The notes under the pieces were generated by a model. It did no database searches. It was not told where the DNA came from and saw nothing but the letters and a program-made list of their open reading frames with translations. The position numbers and the translations under genes were made by a program. 64,000 nucleotides of DNA, from contig NZ_WYET01000004.1 of assembly GCF_013376415.1 (NCBI RefSeq), forward strand, positions 186,001 to 250,000. The letters run 5' to 3'. Each line of letters begins with the position of its first letter. The stretch's first letter is position 1. Of the stretch, positions 17,748-27,060 are shown piece after piece. The stretch is from Flagellimonas chongwuensis (GTDB lineage: Bacteria; Bacteroidota; Bacteroidia; Flavobacteriales; Flavobacteriaceae).

Positions 17748-18239
17748 ATGAAAGAAGATAATAAAAACATAGAAAAGAAAAAAAGAGAACTATCACAAGC
17801 TGATATTGAAAGGTTAGAAATCATTCAAAAATCAGAAGAAATAAAAGGAGAACAACTAACTCTAAATGTAGATTCTGAATTAAAGATAGAAAATGAAGCT
17901 CTAAAATTACTTGGTCAAACCATTGATGACCCAGTAGAGAAATTTCAGCTTTACTATCATGGATTAACAAAACTTCTTAAAGATAATTTACCAAAGGGTA
18001 AAGAAAACGAAGAAGTCAGACGCATAGTTTATGATGAAAAAAATATATTAATTAATCGTGGTGCCAAAAAAGATGATAAAGGTATTAGAGGTAGTGACGG
18101 AAGAATGGCTTACATAGAAGATTTAGAGTTTGCAATTCAAATAGTGGCAGATTGGATTTCCAGAAAAGGTTCTGCTTCAGAATTATTTATGGCATTTTGG
18201 GACAAAAACGAAGAACTAGGATACGATCATCAAGATTAA
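17748..18239 (+). CDS. Hypothetical partner of the HTH/ImmA-IrrE protein
   Basis: 163 aa, no family recognised. It is hydrophilic and charged, with a lysine/glutamate-rich N-terminal helix (about 1-45) and a folded-looking centre and C-terminus (LLGQTIDDPVEKFQLYYHGL, IEDLEFAIQIVADWISRKG). No membrane segment or signal peptide. It starts one base after the upstream stop, shares the same low GC, and is therefore almost certainly the second gene of an acquired two-gene module. It could be the peptidase target, an antitoxin or a toxin; sequence alone does not decide. Confidence 0.7.
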   Translation: MKEDNKNIEKKKRELSQADIERLEIIQKSEEIKGEQLTLNVDSELKIENEALKLLGQTIDDPVEKFQLYYHGLTKLLKDNLPKGKENEEVRRIVYDEKNILINRGAKKDDKGIRGSDGRMAYIEDLEFAIQIVADWISRKGSASELFMAFWDKNEELGYDHQD

Positions 18240-18292
18240 AAAAATCTATAACAAAGCTGATTGTAAGTAATTGCTTCCACTCGCCTATCTTT

Positions 18293-18312
18293 GAAAATCC
18301 TCGCGGATTTTC
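18293..18312. repeat. Strong stem-loop after the acquired module
   Basis: GAAAATCC (18293-18300) and GGATTTTC (18305-18312) pair perfectly around TCGC. The hairpin lies 53 bases past the stop of the 163-aa gene but lacks a following T run, so it is not a classic terminator. Its position at the edge of AT-rich DNA suggests a mobile-cassette boundary. Confidence 0.5.
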
Positions 18313-18478
18313 AGTTTGTTGTGTACTTATAAAGTTAACCGCTAAACCACGCAACTACTCATATCCAAGACCAACAAACCCTCCTCATTTTACACATATC
18401 ACAAAATCCCTCCGAGCGTTCAGTTCATTTTTTCCTATCTTGTTTAGCAATTAGAAACTAAACATCGTTAAACAAAAA

Positions 18479-19948
18479 ATGAAAAAAACAACCAATTCCC
18501 AAAGCAGAAGAAATTTTGTTAAAAACACTGCGCTGGCGTCCAGTATTTTTATTGTGCCCCGCCATGTGCTGGGCGGTCCGGGCTTTTTGGCCCCCAGCGA
18601 CCGTTTGAACATCGCTGCCATTGGTGCCGGTGGCAAAGGTGCCAGCGACATTGCCAACGCCTCCGTAAACGGGCGCGAAAATGTAGTGGCCCTTTGTGAT
18701 GTCGATTTTTCCGGATCGGCCAAGAAATCCGTGGAGCGTTTTCCCAAGGCAAAGCTCTTTAGCGATTATCGCGAAATGCTCGATACCATGAAGGATATCG
18801 ATGCGGTTACCATCAGTACGCCCGACCACGTTCACGGTCCGGCAGCAGCTTATGCCATGCAGCGCGGCAAGCACGTGTATGTACAAAAACCGATGACGCA
18901 CAACATTCGAGAGGCACGTATGCTTACTCAAATGGCCCGTGATAAAAAAATAGTGACCCAAATGGGGAACCAAGGAGCGTCCAACCCGTTATTGGGCATG
19001 GTGCAAAAATGGGTAGATTCCGGAGCACTGGGCAGAATCACAAAGGTTGAAATTTGGACTAACCGTCCAGTTTGGCCACAAGGAAACGCCATGCCAGAAC
19101 CCGATGCTTCCAGCAAACCCAACGATTTGAACTGGGACCTATGGTTGGGCCCAGCACCCATGAAACCGTATACACCGAACCTGCATCCGTTCAACTGGAG
19201 AGGTTGGTGGGATTATGGAACCGGAGCTTTGGGAGATGTAGGATGCCACTTGATCGACATTCCTTACCGAACCCTAAAACTTAAATATCCGACTGCAGCA
19301 GAATGTAGTGTAGGAACCGTGTTCTCCCAAATGTGGAACCCTGATTACCATCCGGAAGGTTGTCCACCATCATCCTTTATTACACTGAACTACGAAGCTA
19401 CCGACAAAACCGGAGGAGCTCCGTTGACCATGACTTGGAGCGATGGCGGAATCCGACCTTCGCACCCAGAGATCATACCTGCGGATAGCGATATTGGTGG
19501 GCCAGGAAGTCAAAACGGTGTGTTGATCCATGGAGAGCATGGGGTAATTTCCACGAACATCAACGATAGTTCGCCATTGACTCCAAAATTATACATGAAC
19601 AATGGCGTTACCGAATTTGGACCAGAGGTAGAGGAAATGCCAGAACCTGAATACGGTCACCAACGCAAATGGGTAGATGCCTGTAAAGCCGGTTTCGGAA
19701 GTACAGAACACCTAGACCTAACGTCTTCATTCGACTATGCCGGACCTATGACGGAAACCGTTCTTATGGGTAACTTGGCGATACGCAGTTATATGTTGCG
19801 CAAGGAAAATGCCGAGGGCAATATGGAATTTTATGGCCGTAAAAAGTTGCTTTGGGACGGCGACAACATGGAAATCACCAATTTTGATGATGCCAACCAG
19901 TTTGTTACCCGTACTTATCGTGAGGGCTGGGAAATGCAGGATGTTTAA
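18479..19948 (+). CDS. Gfo/Idh/MocA-family oxidoreductase, Tat-exported
   Basis: 489 aa. A twin-arginine signal SRRNFVKNTALASSIF (from residue 9) predicts export of the folded, cofactor-loaded enzyme. The NAD(P)-binding Rossmann part has IAAIGAGGKGASDIANA. The family EKP motif appears as VQKPMTHNIREA, with Q in place of E. The large C-terminal domain with GLG-type glycoside features (NLHPFNWRGWWDYGTGALGD, GCHLIDIPYR) resembles the secreted Gfo/Idh enzymes common in Bacteroidota. Substrate unknown, likely a sugar or glycoside. A strong terminator follows 23 bases later. Confidence 0.9.
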   Translation: MKKTTNSQSRRNFVKNTALASSIFIVPRHVLGGPGFLAPSDRLNIAAIGAGGKGASDIANASVNGRENVVALCDVDFSGSAKKSVERFPKAKLFSDYREMLDTMKDIDAVTISTPDHVHGPAAAYAMQRGKHVYVQKPMTHNIREARMLTQMARDKKIVTQMGNQGASNPLLGMVQKWVDSGALGRITKVEIWTNRPVWPQGNAMPEPDASSKPNDLNWDLWLGPAPMKPYTPNLHPFNWRGWWDYGTGALGDVGCHLIDIPYRTLKLKYPTAAECSVGTVFSQMWNPDYHPEGCPPSSFITLNYEATDKTGGAPLTMTWSDGGIRPSHPEIIPADSDIGGPGSQNGVLIHGEHGVISTNINDSSPLTPKLYMNNGVTEFGPEVEEMPEPEYGHQRKWVDACKAGFGSTEHLDLTSSFDYAGPMTETVLMGNLAIRSYMLRKENAEGNMEFYGRKKLLWDGDNMEITNFDDANQFVTRTYREGWEMQDV

Positions 19949-19971
19949 AATATACATCCCATTAGAAATCA

Positions 19972-19994
19972 AAAGACCGCTTATCGCGGTCTTT
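19972..19994 (+). terminator. Rho-independent terminator
   Basis: AAAGACCGC (19972-19980) and GCGGTCTTT (19986-19994) pair perfectly around TTATC, and T residues continue to 19998. It ends the Gfo/Idh transcript. Confidence 0.92.
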
Positions 19995-19998
19995 TTTT

Positions 19999-20622
19999 AT
20001 ACTCTTTTAAGCAAACATCGTAATCAATTGCCAAAAAACCTGTGCAACTGGGTGTTCAACCTAACCCTTTTCCATGTACAGCATTGATTTTTCTATTGAT
20101 TACACCTTCTTCCTAAACTTGGCCTTGTAGCCATATCTGGAATGGTGGCTACTTTGGGAAAAGTGTGAAACATCACAAGGAAATGGCCCCTAAAAGCCTG
20201 TTGATGGAAAATTATTGAAATGGATAGCGATGATTTGCCATGTTTGCTTGGCTGTTTGGATTGTATTGAAGTTTACAGCTTCGTAACGATAAATGTTAGT
20301 GGTTTCTATATCGTGAAGACTTTTCTAAACCATTTTTCATTACAGAATAACCAAAACAATATCATGGTCATTTCGATATGAGGAACGAAGTGAGGATTGA
20401 GAAATCAAGAAAACAGATGTCTCGACTGCGCTCGACATGACAGCGCTACAATAATTCGTGAGAGTTCGGGAAATTCGTGTCAAACTGTAAAAAAACGATT
20501 GTATATCACCTCCACCGCAACCAAACTCACTTTAGTGTTCAAAACTTGTCTGAGTCCCACCGTAACTTTTGCTTTTCAAGGATATTTCAACGAAATTGGA
20601 CGCCAATTAAAAACTCAACTCC
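19999..20622. other. 624-base intergenic stretch without a convincing gene
   Basis: No frame here has recognisable protein features. The only clear structure is a REP-like element at 20367-20442. A plus-strand frame from 20397 runs through that repeat and into the next gene and is not credible. Confidence 0.6.
20367..20442. repeat. REP-like element, copy 2 (diverged)
   Basis: The left arm is GTCATTTCGA (20367-20376), and the right end has CTCGACATGAC (20431-20441). ATTGAGAAATC (20397-20405 region) matches the inner arm of copy 1. The arms are less perfect than in copies 1 and 4. Confidence 0.6.
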
Positions 20623-22299
20623 TTGAAAACAACCAACCTTATTCTTTCTTTTTTGTTCGTGCTCTTGCTGAGCTGCAAAACCGATAAAAAAGAAGGTGCC
20701 ACAGAATCCCCGACCACAACTCAAAATTTCACCTCTAACGATTATCAAGATCTTGTGGCCTTGTTCAAGGAATGGAGAACATTCGAAAATCCTCCGCTTT
20801 TGGATGGAGCTCCCGATTATACCGCCGAAACCTTTGAGAAACGCTGGCCAACATTCAAAGAATTACAATTCAAACTACAGGCCATCGACACCACCAATTG
20901 GTCCGTGGAAAACCAAGTGGATTGGATGATTGTTTGGGCCGAAATGAACGGCTACGATTTCAACCAGCGCGTTTTACAACCCTGGGTCCGTGATCCTGCC
21001 TTTTACAAAGTGGTCTGGACAGCTAAAAGCGATGTGCCCGCCCACGAAGGACCTACCAACCACGGCACCACGGAGCTTTGGACCTATACTTTTCCTTTAT
21101 CCACAGAGGAACGTACCAAGCTTCTGTCCGACTTAAAAGTCATTGTCCCGTTCTACACGCAAGCCAAGCAAAACTTGACAGGGAACGCTCGTGAATTATG
21201 GATCACAGGTATTCGAGATATCAAAAACCAGAGCGAAGTGCTTACCGAGTTAAAAGAAAACGATGCCGTTACCAACGATGCCGAATTGGTCAAAGTTATT
21301 GATGAAGCCATAACCGCCACCGACGACCTTGTTAGTTGGTTGGAGACCGAATCCGAATCAAAAACCGGCCCTTCGGGCATTGGCAAGGATAATTACACTT
21401 GGTATATTCAAAATGTACACCTGGTGCCGTTGACATGGGAAGATGAGGTAATGATCCTAAAAAGGGAACTTGCCCGTGCATGGACCGCTTTAAAATTGGT
21501 GGAGCACAACAACCGAAACCTTCCGGAACTGGTGGATGCCGACTCCCCGGAAGCCTATGATAAAATGGCAGATGCATCCGCCAAAAGTTTGATAAACTTT
21601 TTGGAGCAACAAGACATCGTTACCGTAAAACCGTATTTTGATTCCGCCCTACGCGAGCATTTAGGTGAGTTTATCCCCAAGGAAAAACGTAATTTCTTCT
21701 CCATTGGCGAGCATTATGATGCCAGACCCCTCTACTCCCATTTTTACCATTGGTTCGAGTTGGCCCGCATGGATTTGGAACCCCACAAAAGTGAAATACG
21801 AAAAGGCCCGTTGTTGCACAATATTTGGGATTCCAGAAACGAGGGAACTGCCACGGCCGTGGAAGAAATGTTTATGCAGGCCGGACTGTACAACGATAGC
21901 CCACGGACCAAAGAAATCGTATACATTATGATCGCGCAACGTGCGGCTAGAGGCTTGGGCTCGTTATACGCCCACGCCAATGAAATGACCATGGAAGAAG
22001 CCGGAGGCATCCACAGCGAATACACCCCGCGTGGATGGATGAAGACCGAAAAGGAACTGCTCATTTTTGAGCAACACCTCTATTTGCGTCAACCCGGGTA
22101 TGGATCTAGCTATATTACCGGTAAATATTTATTGGAAGCCGCCTTGGCCGATTATGCCCGACTACAGGAACTGGAGGGCAAACCCTTTACCCCAAAGGAC
22201 TTTTTTGATACGTTGAACAGTATGGGCAACATCCCTATTTCGTTGGGACATTGGCAAATGACGGGCTCCAAGGAGCATTTAAAGACCATTACCGAATAA
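20623..22299 (+). CDS. DUF885-like lipoprotein (probably lacks the metal site)
   Basis: 558 aa starting at TTG 20623: an in-frame TAA at 20608 rules out any upstream start, and the signal peptide [18 protein letters not shown] (lipidated C18) begins exactly there. The body resembles DUF885 peptidase-like proteins, with the C-terminal pattern [38 protein letters not shown] and [17 protein letters not shown]. The usual HExxxH zinc motif before the NEG block is not found; the matching region reads [15 protein letters not shown]. It may be a catalytically dead or divergent member in the periplasm. Family assignment is moderate. Confidence 0.65.
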   Translation: MKTTNLILSFLFVLLLSCKTDKKEGATESPTTTQNFTSNDYQDLVALFKEWRTFENPPLLDGAPDYTAETFEKRWPTFKELQFKLQAIDTTNWSVENQVDWMIVWAEMNGYDFNQRVLQPWVRDPAFYKVVWTAKSDVPAHEGPTNHGTTELWTYTFPLSTEERTKLLSDLKVIVPFYTQAKQNLTGNARELWITGIRDIKNQSEVLTELKENDAVTNDAELVKVIDEAITATDDLVSWLETESESKTGPSGIGKDNYTWYIQNVHLVPLTWEDEVMILKRELARAWTALKLVEHNNRNLPELVDADSPEAYDKMADASAKSLINFLEQQDIVTVKPYFDSALREHLGEFIPKEKRNFFSIGEHYDARPLYSHFYHWFELARMDLEPHKSEIRKGPLLHNIWDSRNEGTATAVEEMFMQAGLYNDSPRTKEIVYIMIAQRAARGLGSLYAHANEMTMEEAGGIHSEYTPRGWMKTEKELLIFEQHLYLRQPGYGSSYITGKYLLEAALADYARLQELEGKPFTPKDFFDTLNSMGNIPISLGHWQMTGSKEHLKTITE

Positions 22300-22461
22300 A
22301 CGCAGTATAAAACAAAAGGAACGAGGGCTATAACATGGTCCTCCCCCCTATTACCTTTATTAAAACAGAATACCATAATAAATCATGGCAGGGAACGCTA
22401 TACCTTACTATGCACTAATACAATACATTAAAAATTATATCTTTAGAAAAACTAACCTCTA

Positions 22462-23202
22462 ATGATCAAATTCTTCCGAAGAATCCGTCAGCGATTGCTT
22501 TCCGAAAATAAGTTCAGCCAGTACCTACTCTATGCCATTGGCGAGATCATACTAGTGGTTATCGGGATACTAATCGCCCTACAGTTCAATAATTGGAACG
22601 AAAACCAAAAAAACAATACCATACGCAGGAGCTATTCCCTTTCCTTGATCAGTGACCTACAAAAGGACAACATAGCCCTAAACAGTCTTATTTCTCAACT
22701 ACAGACCGATAGCTTAAACTTTGTGGACATTGAAAATAAAATTAAAGCCTCCAACTCCAATCTAGATACCATTGCAGAAGTTTTCAGGTATCAATTCCCG
22801 GCCTTTATTCGGTCCGACTACAGTTTTAACAATACCACTTTAATTAATTTGATCGGCGACAATACCGTTAGCTATCCGCCGGAAATTCGGCAATCCATGG
22901 CGGAGGTGATCAAATATCAGAACGATTTTGACAAGACCAACACCAATCTGATATATGAGTATTTCAGCATATTGAACGAGAACTCCCAATACCCGATGGA
23001 AAATTATTTTTTTGATAGCGGAAAGGCGGTCCGGGATAAAATTTGGGAAAATGCCGACCCACTTCAGCTTGCTGCCGACTTTGAACGCGTAGCAGATTGG
23101 AAAATGGCCTATACCATGGTGATATTGCAGTTTGCCCGGGGCATCCTAAAATCCAACACTACTTTAAAAAGCGATTTGGAGCAATTGGAAGATTTAAAGT
23201 AA
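22462..23202 (+). CDS. DUF6090 family membrane protein
   Basis: 246 aa. The N-terminus MIKFFRRIRQRLLSENKFSQ followed by YLLYAIGEIILVVIGILIAL and QFNNWNE is the highly conserved signature of DUF6090 proteins, which are abundant in Flavobacteriia. One membrane helix (about 21-40) anchors a mostly helical domain, probably periplasmic. The function is unknown. It stands alone, with 162 bases before it and 178 after. Confidence 0.88.
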   Translation: MIKFFRRIRQRLLSENKFSQYLLYAIGEIILVVIGILIALQFNNWNENQKNNTIRRSYSLSLISDLQKDNIALNSLISQLQTDSLNFVDIENKIKASNSNLDTIAEVFRYQFPAFIRSDYSFNNTTLINLIGDNTVSYPPEIRQSMAEVIKYQNDFDKTNTNLIYEYFSILNENSQYPMENYFFDSGKAVRDKIWENADPLQLAADFERVADWKMAYTMVILQFARGILKSNTTLKSDLEQLEDLK

Positions 23203-23380
23203 AGTGCGTTGGTTTAAGCACTCCAATTATACATTTTATCCCGAAACAGAATAATGGGGCTGGTTGATAACTTTTTTACAACTAGCTAGATTAACTTGTT
23301 GATTTTGAGGTGAATTTCGGTGAAATTAGAAATCTGATAGATTTTACATCAAAAAAATGAGCTAGCAATAATTTAAGAAC

Positions 23381-25153
23381 ATGACCAAATATCAAACTCT
23401 CATAAATATTCTCGACACAATAATTGATGACGCACCACCATCAATGAATAAAAAATATCCAAATACAACTGATATTGAAAAAAAGAATCAAGCAAGAGCA
23501 AGAGCTTTTATTCATCTCTATTTGAAAGTTAATTTTGGTTTATTAAACTTTAGTGAAAGAGAACATTTTATTACCGATGGTCCATATGACGGTGGTATAG
23601 ATGGTTATTATATCCACAATGACTCAAAAACTATTTATTTCATTCAATCCAAATTTAGAACTAATGACTTAAACTTTGAAAGCAAACAAATTGACTTGTC
23701 TGAAATTTTAGTAATGGATGTTAATAGAATATTAGATGGTGAAAAGAATGATGAGGATAGTAATGAGTATAATGGAAAAATAAAGCAACTACAAAGAGAA
23801 ATTTCTTCTATAGAGGATATCGCTAGATATTCGTACAAGGTTATAATTTTAGCAAATTTAAAAGACGTCAAAGCCAGTGACTTAAGAAAACTTACAGGAG
23901 GTTTTTCGTGCTCAGTTTTTGATTTTTCAAAATGTTATGAAAATTTAGTTTTTCCAGTAATAACAGGAACGTATTACAAGGCATCTGATTTAAGTATTAA
24001 TATAGACTTAAGTAATAAAAATGCAGGAAGTAAAATTAGTTATACGGTTTTAACAGGTAAAGGAGAATGCGAAATCACTGTTCTATTTGTTCCTACAATA
24101 GAGCTTGCAAGAATTATGTATAAATACAAAAACTCGATTTTAAAGTATAACCCAAGAAGTTATCTAGGTCATGAAGGCAAAAAAGTAAATGACGCCATTA
24201 AAGAAACTATAATTGAGAAAACAACCAATGAATTTGCACTATATAATAATGGGATTACCATGTTGTCTGACGAAACATACATCAATGAAAGAATAGGTCA
24301 GAAAAACAAAGCTCAATTAATAGTTAAAAACCCTCAAATAATTAATGGAGGACAAACTTCATATACCTTAAGTAGAATTTACGAAGAGAATATAGATAAT
24401 GATATTGAAAGTGTGTTTCAAAGTAAAGAGGTTTTGGTGAAAATTATCACACTGCTAGAGAATAGTAATCACAACAACAAGGTTGAACTCATCAATAACA
24501 TTTCTAACGCTACCAACCAACAAACACCAGTTATTAACGCCGATAAAATATCTAATGATGAACTGCAAATAAAAATCCAAAAATGTCTTTTTGATAAATA
24601 CGGTTTACTCTATGAACGTAAAAGAGGTGAATTTGCTGATGGCATCTATAATAACTATATACCTGCAAAAAGTATATTAGAGAGAAATCTATTTTTCAGA
24701 ATGTTTTATTGTTCTAATGGAAGGGTTACAAAAGCTAGACAAAAAAAATTGTTCATAAGACAAGACTTAACATTTGAAGATTTAACAGCTGACGAAAACT
24801 TACTAGACAATACTTATTTTGCTTTTTTATGCTTTAAAAAAATCATTAAGCTTACACATCAGAACCAACGAGTTGATTTAAATACTTATGCAAAGGTTAG
24901 AGCAATGACAATTCTATTTAAACCTACAAAAATTGAAAATTATGAGGACAACATTGAAAATAACTATAATAAACTAAATGAAAAATGGAATAGTTACCTA
25001 GAAGATTGGAAAAAATCAAATTACAATACAAAAACTAGAAAAGACAAAAAAACAGGTGAAATAAGAACCTACCAAAGTTATAACTTTTCAAAATGGTTTG
25101 ATAGTGAGAAATTTGAAGAAGATTTAAAAGAATATTATAAAATAACAAACTAA
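23381..25153 (+). CDS. AIPR-family (abortive infection phage resistance) protein
   Basis: 590 aa, about the family length. The N-terminal part (about 45-105) has a nuclease-like pattern GPYDGGIDGYYI followed by TIYFIQSKFR, that is D...QxK of a PD-(D/E)xK-type fold. The centre carries the AIPR block: NEFALYNNGITMLSDETYI, then NPQIINGGQTSYTLSRIYE and NNISNATNQQTPVINADKIS. AIPR proteins are associated with abortive infection against phage, often alone or beside restriction systems. Very AT-rich compared with both neighbours, consistent with horizontal gain; no partner methylase or antitoxin lies next to it. Confidence 0.88.
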   Translation: MTKYQTLINILDTIIDDAPPSMNKKYPNTTDIEKKNQARARAFIHLYLKVNFGLLNFSEREHFITDGPYDGGIDGYYIHNDSKTIYFIQSKFRTNDLNFESKQIDLSEILVMDVNRILDGEKNDEDSNEYNGKIKQLQREISSIEDIARYSYKVIILANLKDVKASDLRKLTGGFSCSVFDFSKCYENLVFPVITGTYYKASDLSINIDLSNKNAGSKISYTVLTGKGECEITVLFVPTIELARIMYKYKNSILKYNPRSYLGHEGKKVNDAIKETIIEKTTNEFALYNNGITMLSDETYINERIGQKNKAQLIVKNPQIINGGQTSYTLSRIYEENIDNDIESVFQSKEVLVKIITLLENSNHNNKVELINNISNATNQQTPVINADKISNDELQIKIQKCLFDKYGLLYERKRGEFADGIYNNYIPAKSILERNLFFRMFYCSNGRVTKARQKKLFIRQDLTFEDLTADENLLDNTYFAFLCFKKIIKLTHQNQRVDLNTYAKVRAMTILFKPTKIENYEDNIENNYNKLNEKWNSYLEDWKKSNYNTKTRKDKKTGEIRTYQSYNFSKWFDSEKFEEDLKEYYKITN

Positions 25154-25257
25154 TAGAAACAATGCCAATAATCCATTGTTCCTCCCTCCCCTAAACTAAA
25201 TTCCTTATTTTTAAGAAACTAAACAGCTATAGCAGAGACCATTATCATATAATTTCA

Positions 25258-25923
25258 ATGAAAATATATTCTCTTATCATCATGGCAGCCCTTTTGGTTG
25301 GTTGTCAGCCAGAAAAGGAAAAAATTATTATTCCCGAGGGAAAAGTAGGACTGATTGGTTATGGGTCGCTCACATCCTCAAAACAAATGGAACAACAGCT
25401 TGGTAAAAAATATGACGGTCCAGTACAGATTGTCCATTTGACCGGTTATCAAAGGAACTGGAATATGGTATTTCCCAATAACCTGCCCCACCCACCCGTA
25501 GATCATATCATAATGTGTATTCAGGACCAGGATACCATAATACCCCAGTCCATTGTAAATCCTAATTTGGAAGCAAAGGAAGGCGCCTTTATGAACGCCT
25601 GTTTTTTCATAATTGACGAACAGGACCTATCCATAATAGACCGAACGGAAAAAGGCTATGAGCGTATCGAGGTAACCCAATCCATTAGAGAATTCGAAGT
25701 GGCCCAAGGAAAGGTATATGCCTACCAAGCACTTCCAAACTATACTATTATCCCCGTTAGCAACAACCCCTACAAAAATGTGATTCCAGATGTATACTTG
25801 GAATTTTTAAATGCAGCTTTTAAGGAAAAAGGCGAAGCTTATAAAAAGGAATTTGAGCAAACCACTGTTGGCTTTGACGAGTCCTTGATATTGGAATGTT
25901 CTATAGAAAATGATTCATTGTGA
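25258..25923 (+). CDS. Gamma-glutamylcyclotransferase-like lipoprotein
   Basis: 221 aa. The signal peptide MKIYSLIIMAALLVGC has C16 as the lipidation site. The mature part begins with the GGCT/AIG2 signature VGLIGYGSLTSSKQM (YGSL binds the glutamyl group) and includes LTGYQRNWNMVF and IDRTEKGYERIEV, the region of the catalytic glutamate in the family. GGCT enzymes release 5-oxoproline from gamma-glutamyl compounds; a lipid-anchored form would act outside the cytoplasm, which is unusual. The ggt gene at 41.7 kb acts on the same class of substrates. Confidence 0.75.
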   Translation: MKIYSLIIMAALLVGCQPEKEKIIIPEGKVGLIGYGSLTSSKQMEQQLGKKYDGPVQIVHLTGYQRNWNMVFPNNLPHPPVDHIIMCIQDQDTIIPQSIVNPNLEAKEGAFMNACFFIIDEQDLSIIDRTEKGYERIEVTQSIREFEVAQGKVYAYQALPNYTIIPVSNNPYKNVIPDVYLEFLNAAFKEKGEAYKKEFEQTTVGFDESLILECSIENDSL

Positions 25924-25982
25924 GAACTTGGACCATGATCTATTTCTTCTCACAAACCCGTAACCTAAATCCCTACATTTAA

Positions 25983-26369
25983 ATGAAGATTGAGCATATC
26001 GCCATATGGACTTCGGATTTGGAAAAAATGAAAGAGTTTTATCTGCGTTTTTTCGAACTGGAATCCAATGAAAAATATTACAATCCAAAGAAAAAATTCA
26101 GTTCCTATTTCCTCTTCTTTAAAAAAGGAGCGCGCATCGAATTAATGCACAGACCCGATATTTCAGAATTCATGGCCAATAGAGATGTCAAACTTGGCCT
26201 CACCCATTTTGCCATATCCGTTGGTTCAAAAGAAAAAGTAGATGCTATTACCGAAACCATCCGCAAAAATGGATTCACGGTCATCGGGGAACCTAGAACC
26301 ACCGGAGATGGCTATTATGAAAGTGTTATTGGCGACCCCGAAGGAAATTGGATTGAAATAACGGAGTAA
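25983..26369 (+). CDS. VOC-family (glyoxalase/bleomycin-resistance fold) protein
   Basis: 128 aa, one VOC unit with two beta-alpha-beta-beta-beta modules. Metal-ligand positions look complete: H5 in IEHIAIW, E in ARIELMH, H in LTHFAIS and E in NWIEITE near the end. RTTGDGYYESVIGDPEGN is the usual C-terminal block. Metal-dependent isomerase or lyase activity on a small metabolite is plausible; the substrate is unknown. REP-like DNA follows the stop. Confidence 0.88.
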   Translation: MKIEHIAIWTSDLEKMKEFYLRFFELESNEKYYNPKKKFSSYFLFFKKGARIELMHRPDISEFMANRDVKLGLTHFAISVGSKEKVDAITETIRKNGFTVIGEPRTTGDGYYESVIGDPEGNWIEITE

Positions 26370-26379
26370 ACTTCCGCTA

Positions 26380-26426
26380 GAGAAATCTAGATTTCTCACA
26401 CTCGTAGAACTCGGTTCGAAATGACA
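26380..26426. repeat. REP-like element, copy 3 (half unit)
   Basis: GAGAAATCTAGATTTCTC (26380-26397) is a perfect 18-base palindrome equal to the inner arms of the family, and TTCGAAATGACA (26415-26426) is the right outer arm. The left GTCATTTCGA arm is absent, so this copy is truncated. Confidence 0.65.
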
Positions 26427-26516
26427 CTATTCTTCATTCGTGTTTATTTGTTTAATTAGTGTCAGCCCATTAGACTTAGATAGCAAAGCTGCGTATCTTT
26501 ATAGAAAAGAAATTGG

Positions 26517-26536
26517 ATTCCTGCCCGCGCAGGAAT
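26517..26536. repeat. Short inverted repeat of a second type
   Basis: ATTCCTGC (26517-26524) and GCAGGAAT (26529-26536) pair perfectly around CCGC?-like GC-rich loop bases (26525-26528). It sits in the 5' region of the DCC gene, 10 bases before its ATG, so it could also form a hairpin in the leader. Confidence 0.5.
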
Positions 26537-26545
26537 AATAGGGAT

Positions 26546-26950
26546 ATGGAAAATAAAAAAATAATCTTGTTCGATGGTGTTTGCAACTTATGCAACAACT
26601 CCGTCCAGTTTGTGATCAAACGGGACAAAAAAGATATATTTCGCTATGCCGCATTGCAAAGTGAAATCGGTCAGGAATTGGTGAACCAACGCCATATCGA
26701 TGCCAGCAAGGTGGATTCCATTATCTTAATAGAGCCAGGAGTGGCCTACTACACCAAATCGGATGCCGCTTTGGAGATAGCTCAGGATTTAGGAGGCTTA
26801 TGGAAATTGTCCGCAATTTTCACTTGGATACCCACTTCCATCAGAAACAGCATTTACGATTTTGTTGCCAAAAACCGCTACAAATGGTTCGGAAAGCAGG
26901 ATGCCTGTATGATTCCCACACCCGAATTGAAGGCCAAGTTTTTGGACTGA
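26546..26950 (+). CDS. DCC-family thiol-disulfide oxidoreductase
   Basis: 134 aa from ATG 26546; an earlier in-frame ATG at 26513 would read through the inverted repeat and is not likely. The N-terminus has the family motif ILFDGVCNLCNNSVQFVIKR with the DxxCxxC pair, then FRYAALQSEIGQEL, and ends with the conserved YRWFGK-like YKWFGKQDACMIPTPEL. It is a small predicted thioredoxin-like redox protein; partner unknown. Confidence 0.93.
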   Translation: MENKKIILFDGVCNLCNNSVQFVIKRDKKDIFRYAALQSEIGQELVNQRHIDASKVDSIILIEPGVAYYTKSDAALEIAQDLGGLWKLSAIFTWIPTSIRNSIYDFVAKNRYKWFGKQDACMIPTPELKAKFLD

Positions 26951-27060
26951 CTCATCCAAACATTACTTTCCCTAAGTCAATCTGCCCATTCACACCATTG
27001 TTGGTTTTAATTGGAAGATGTGAATCATAGGTTTGGGTAAACAATTAATATCCAACCCTT

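Noticed and set aside
16574-18239. Prophage remnant
   Set aside because: Apart from the HTH/protease pair there are no integrase, structural or lysis genes and no clear attachment repeats.
20397-20687. Plus-strand frame of 96 codons before the DUF885-like gene
   Set aside because: It reads through a REP-like element and into the signal peptide of the next gene in another frame; no protein-like pattern.
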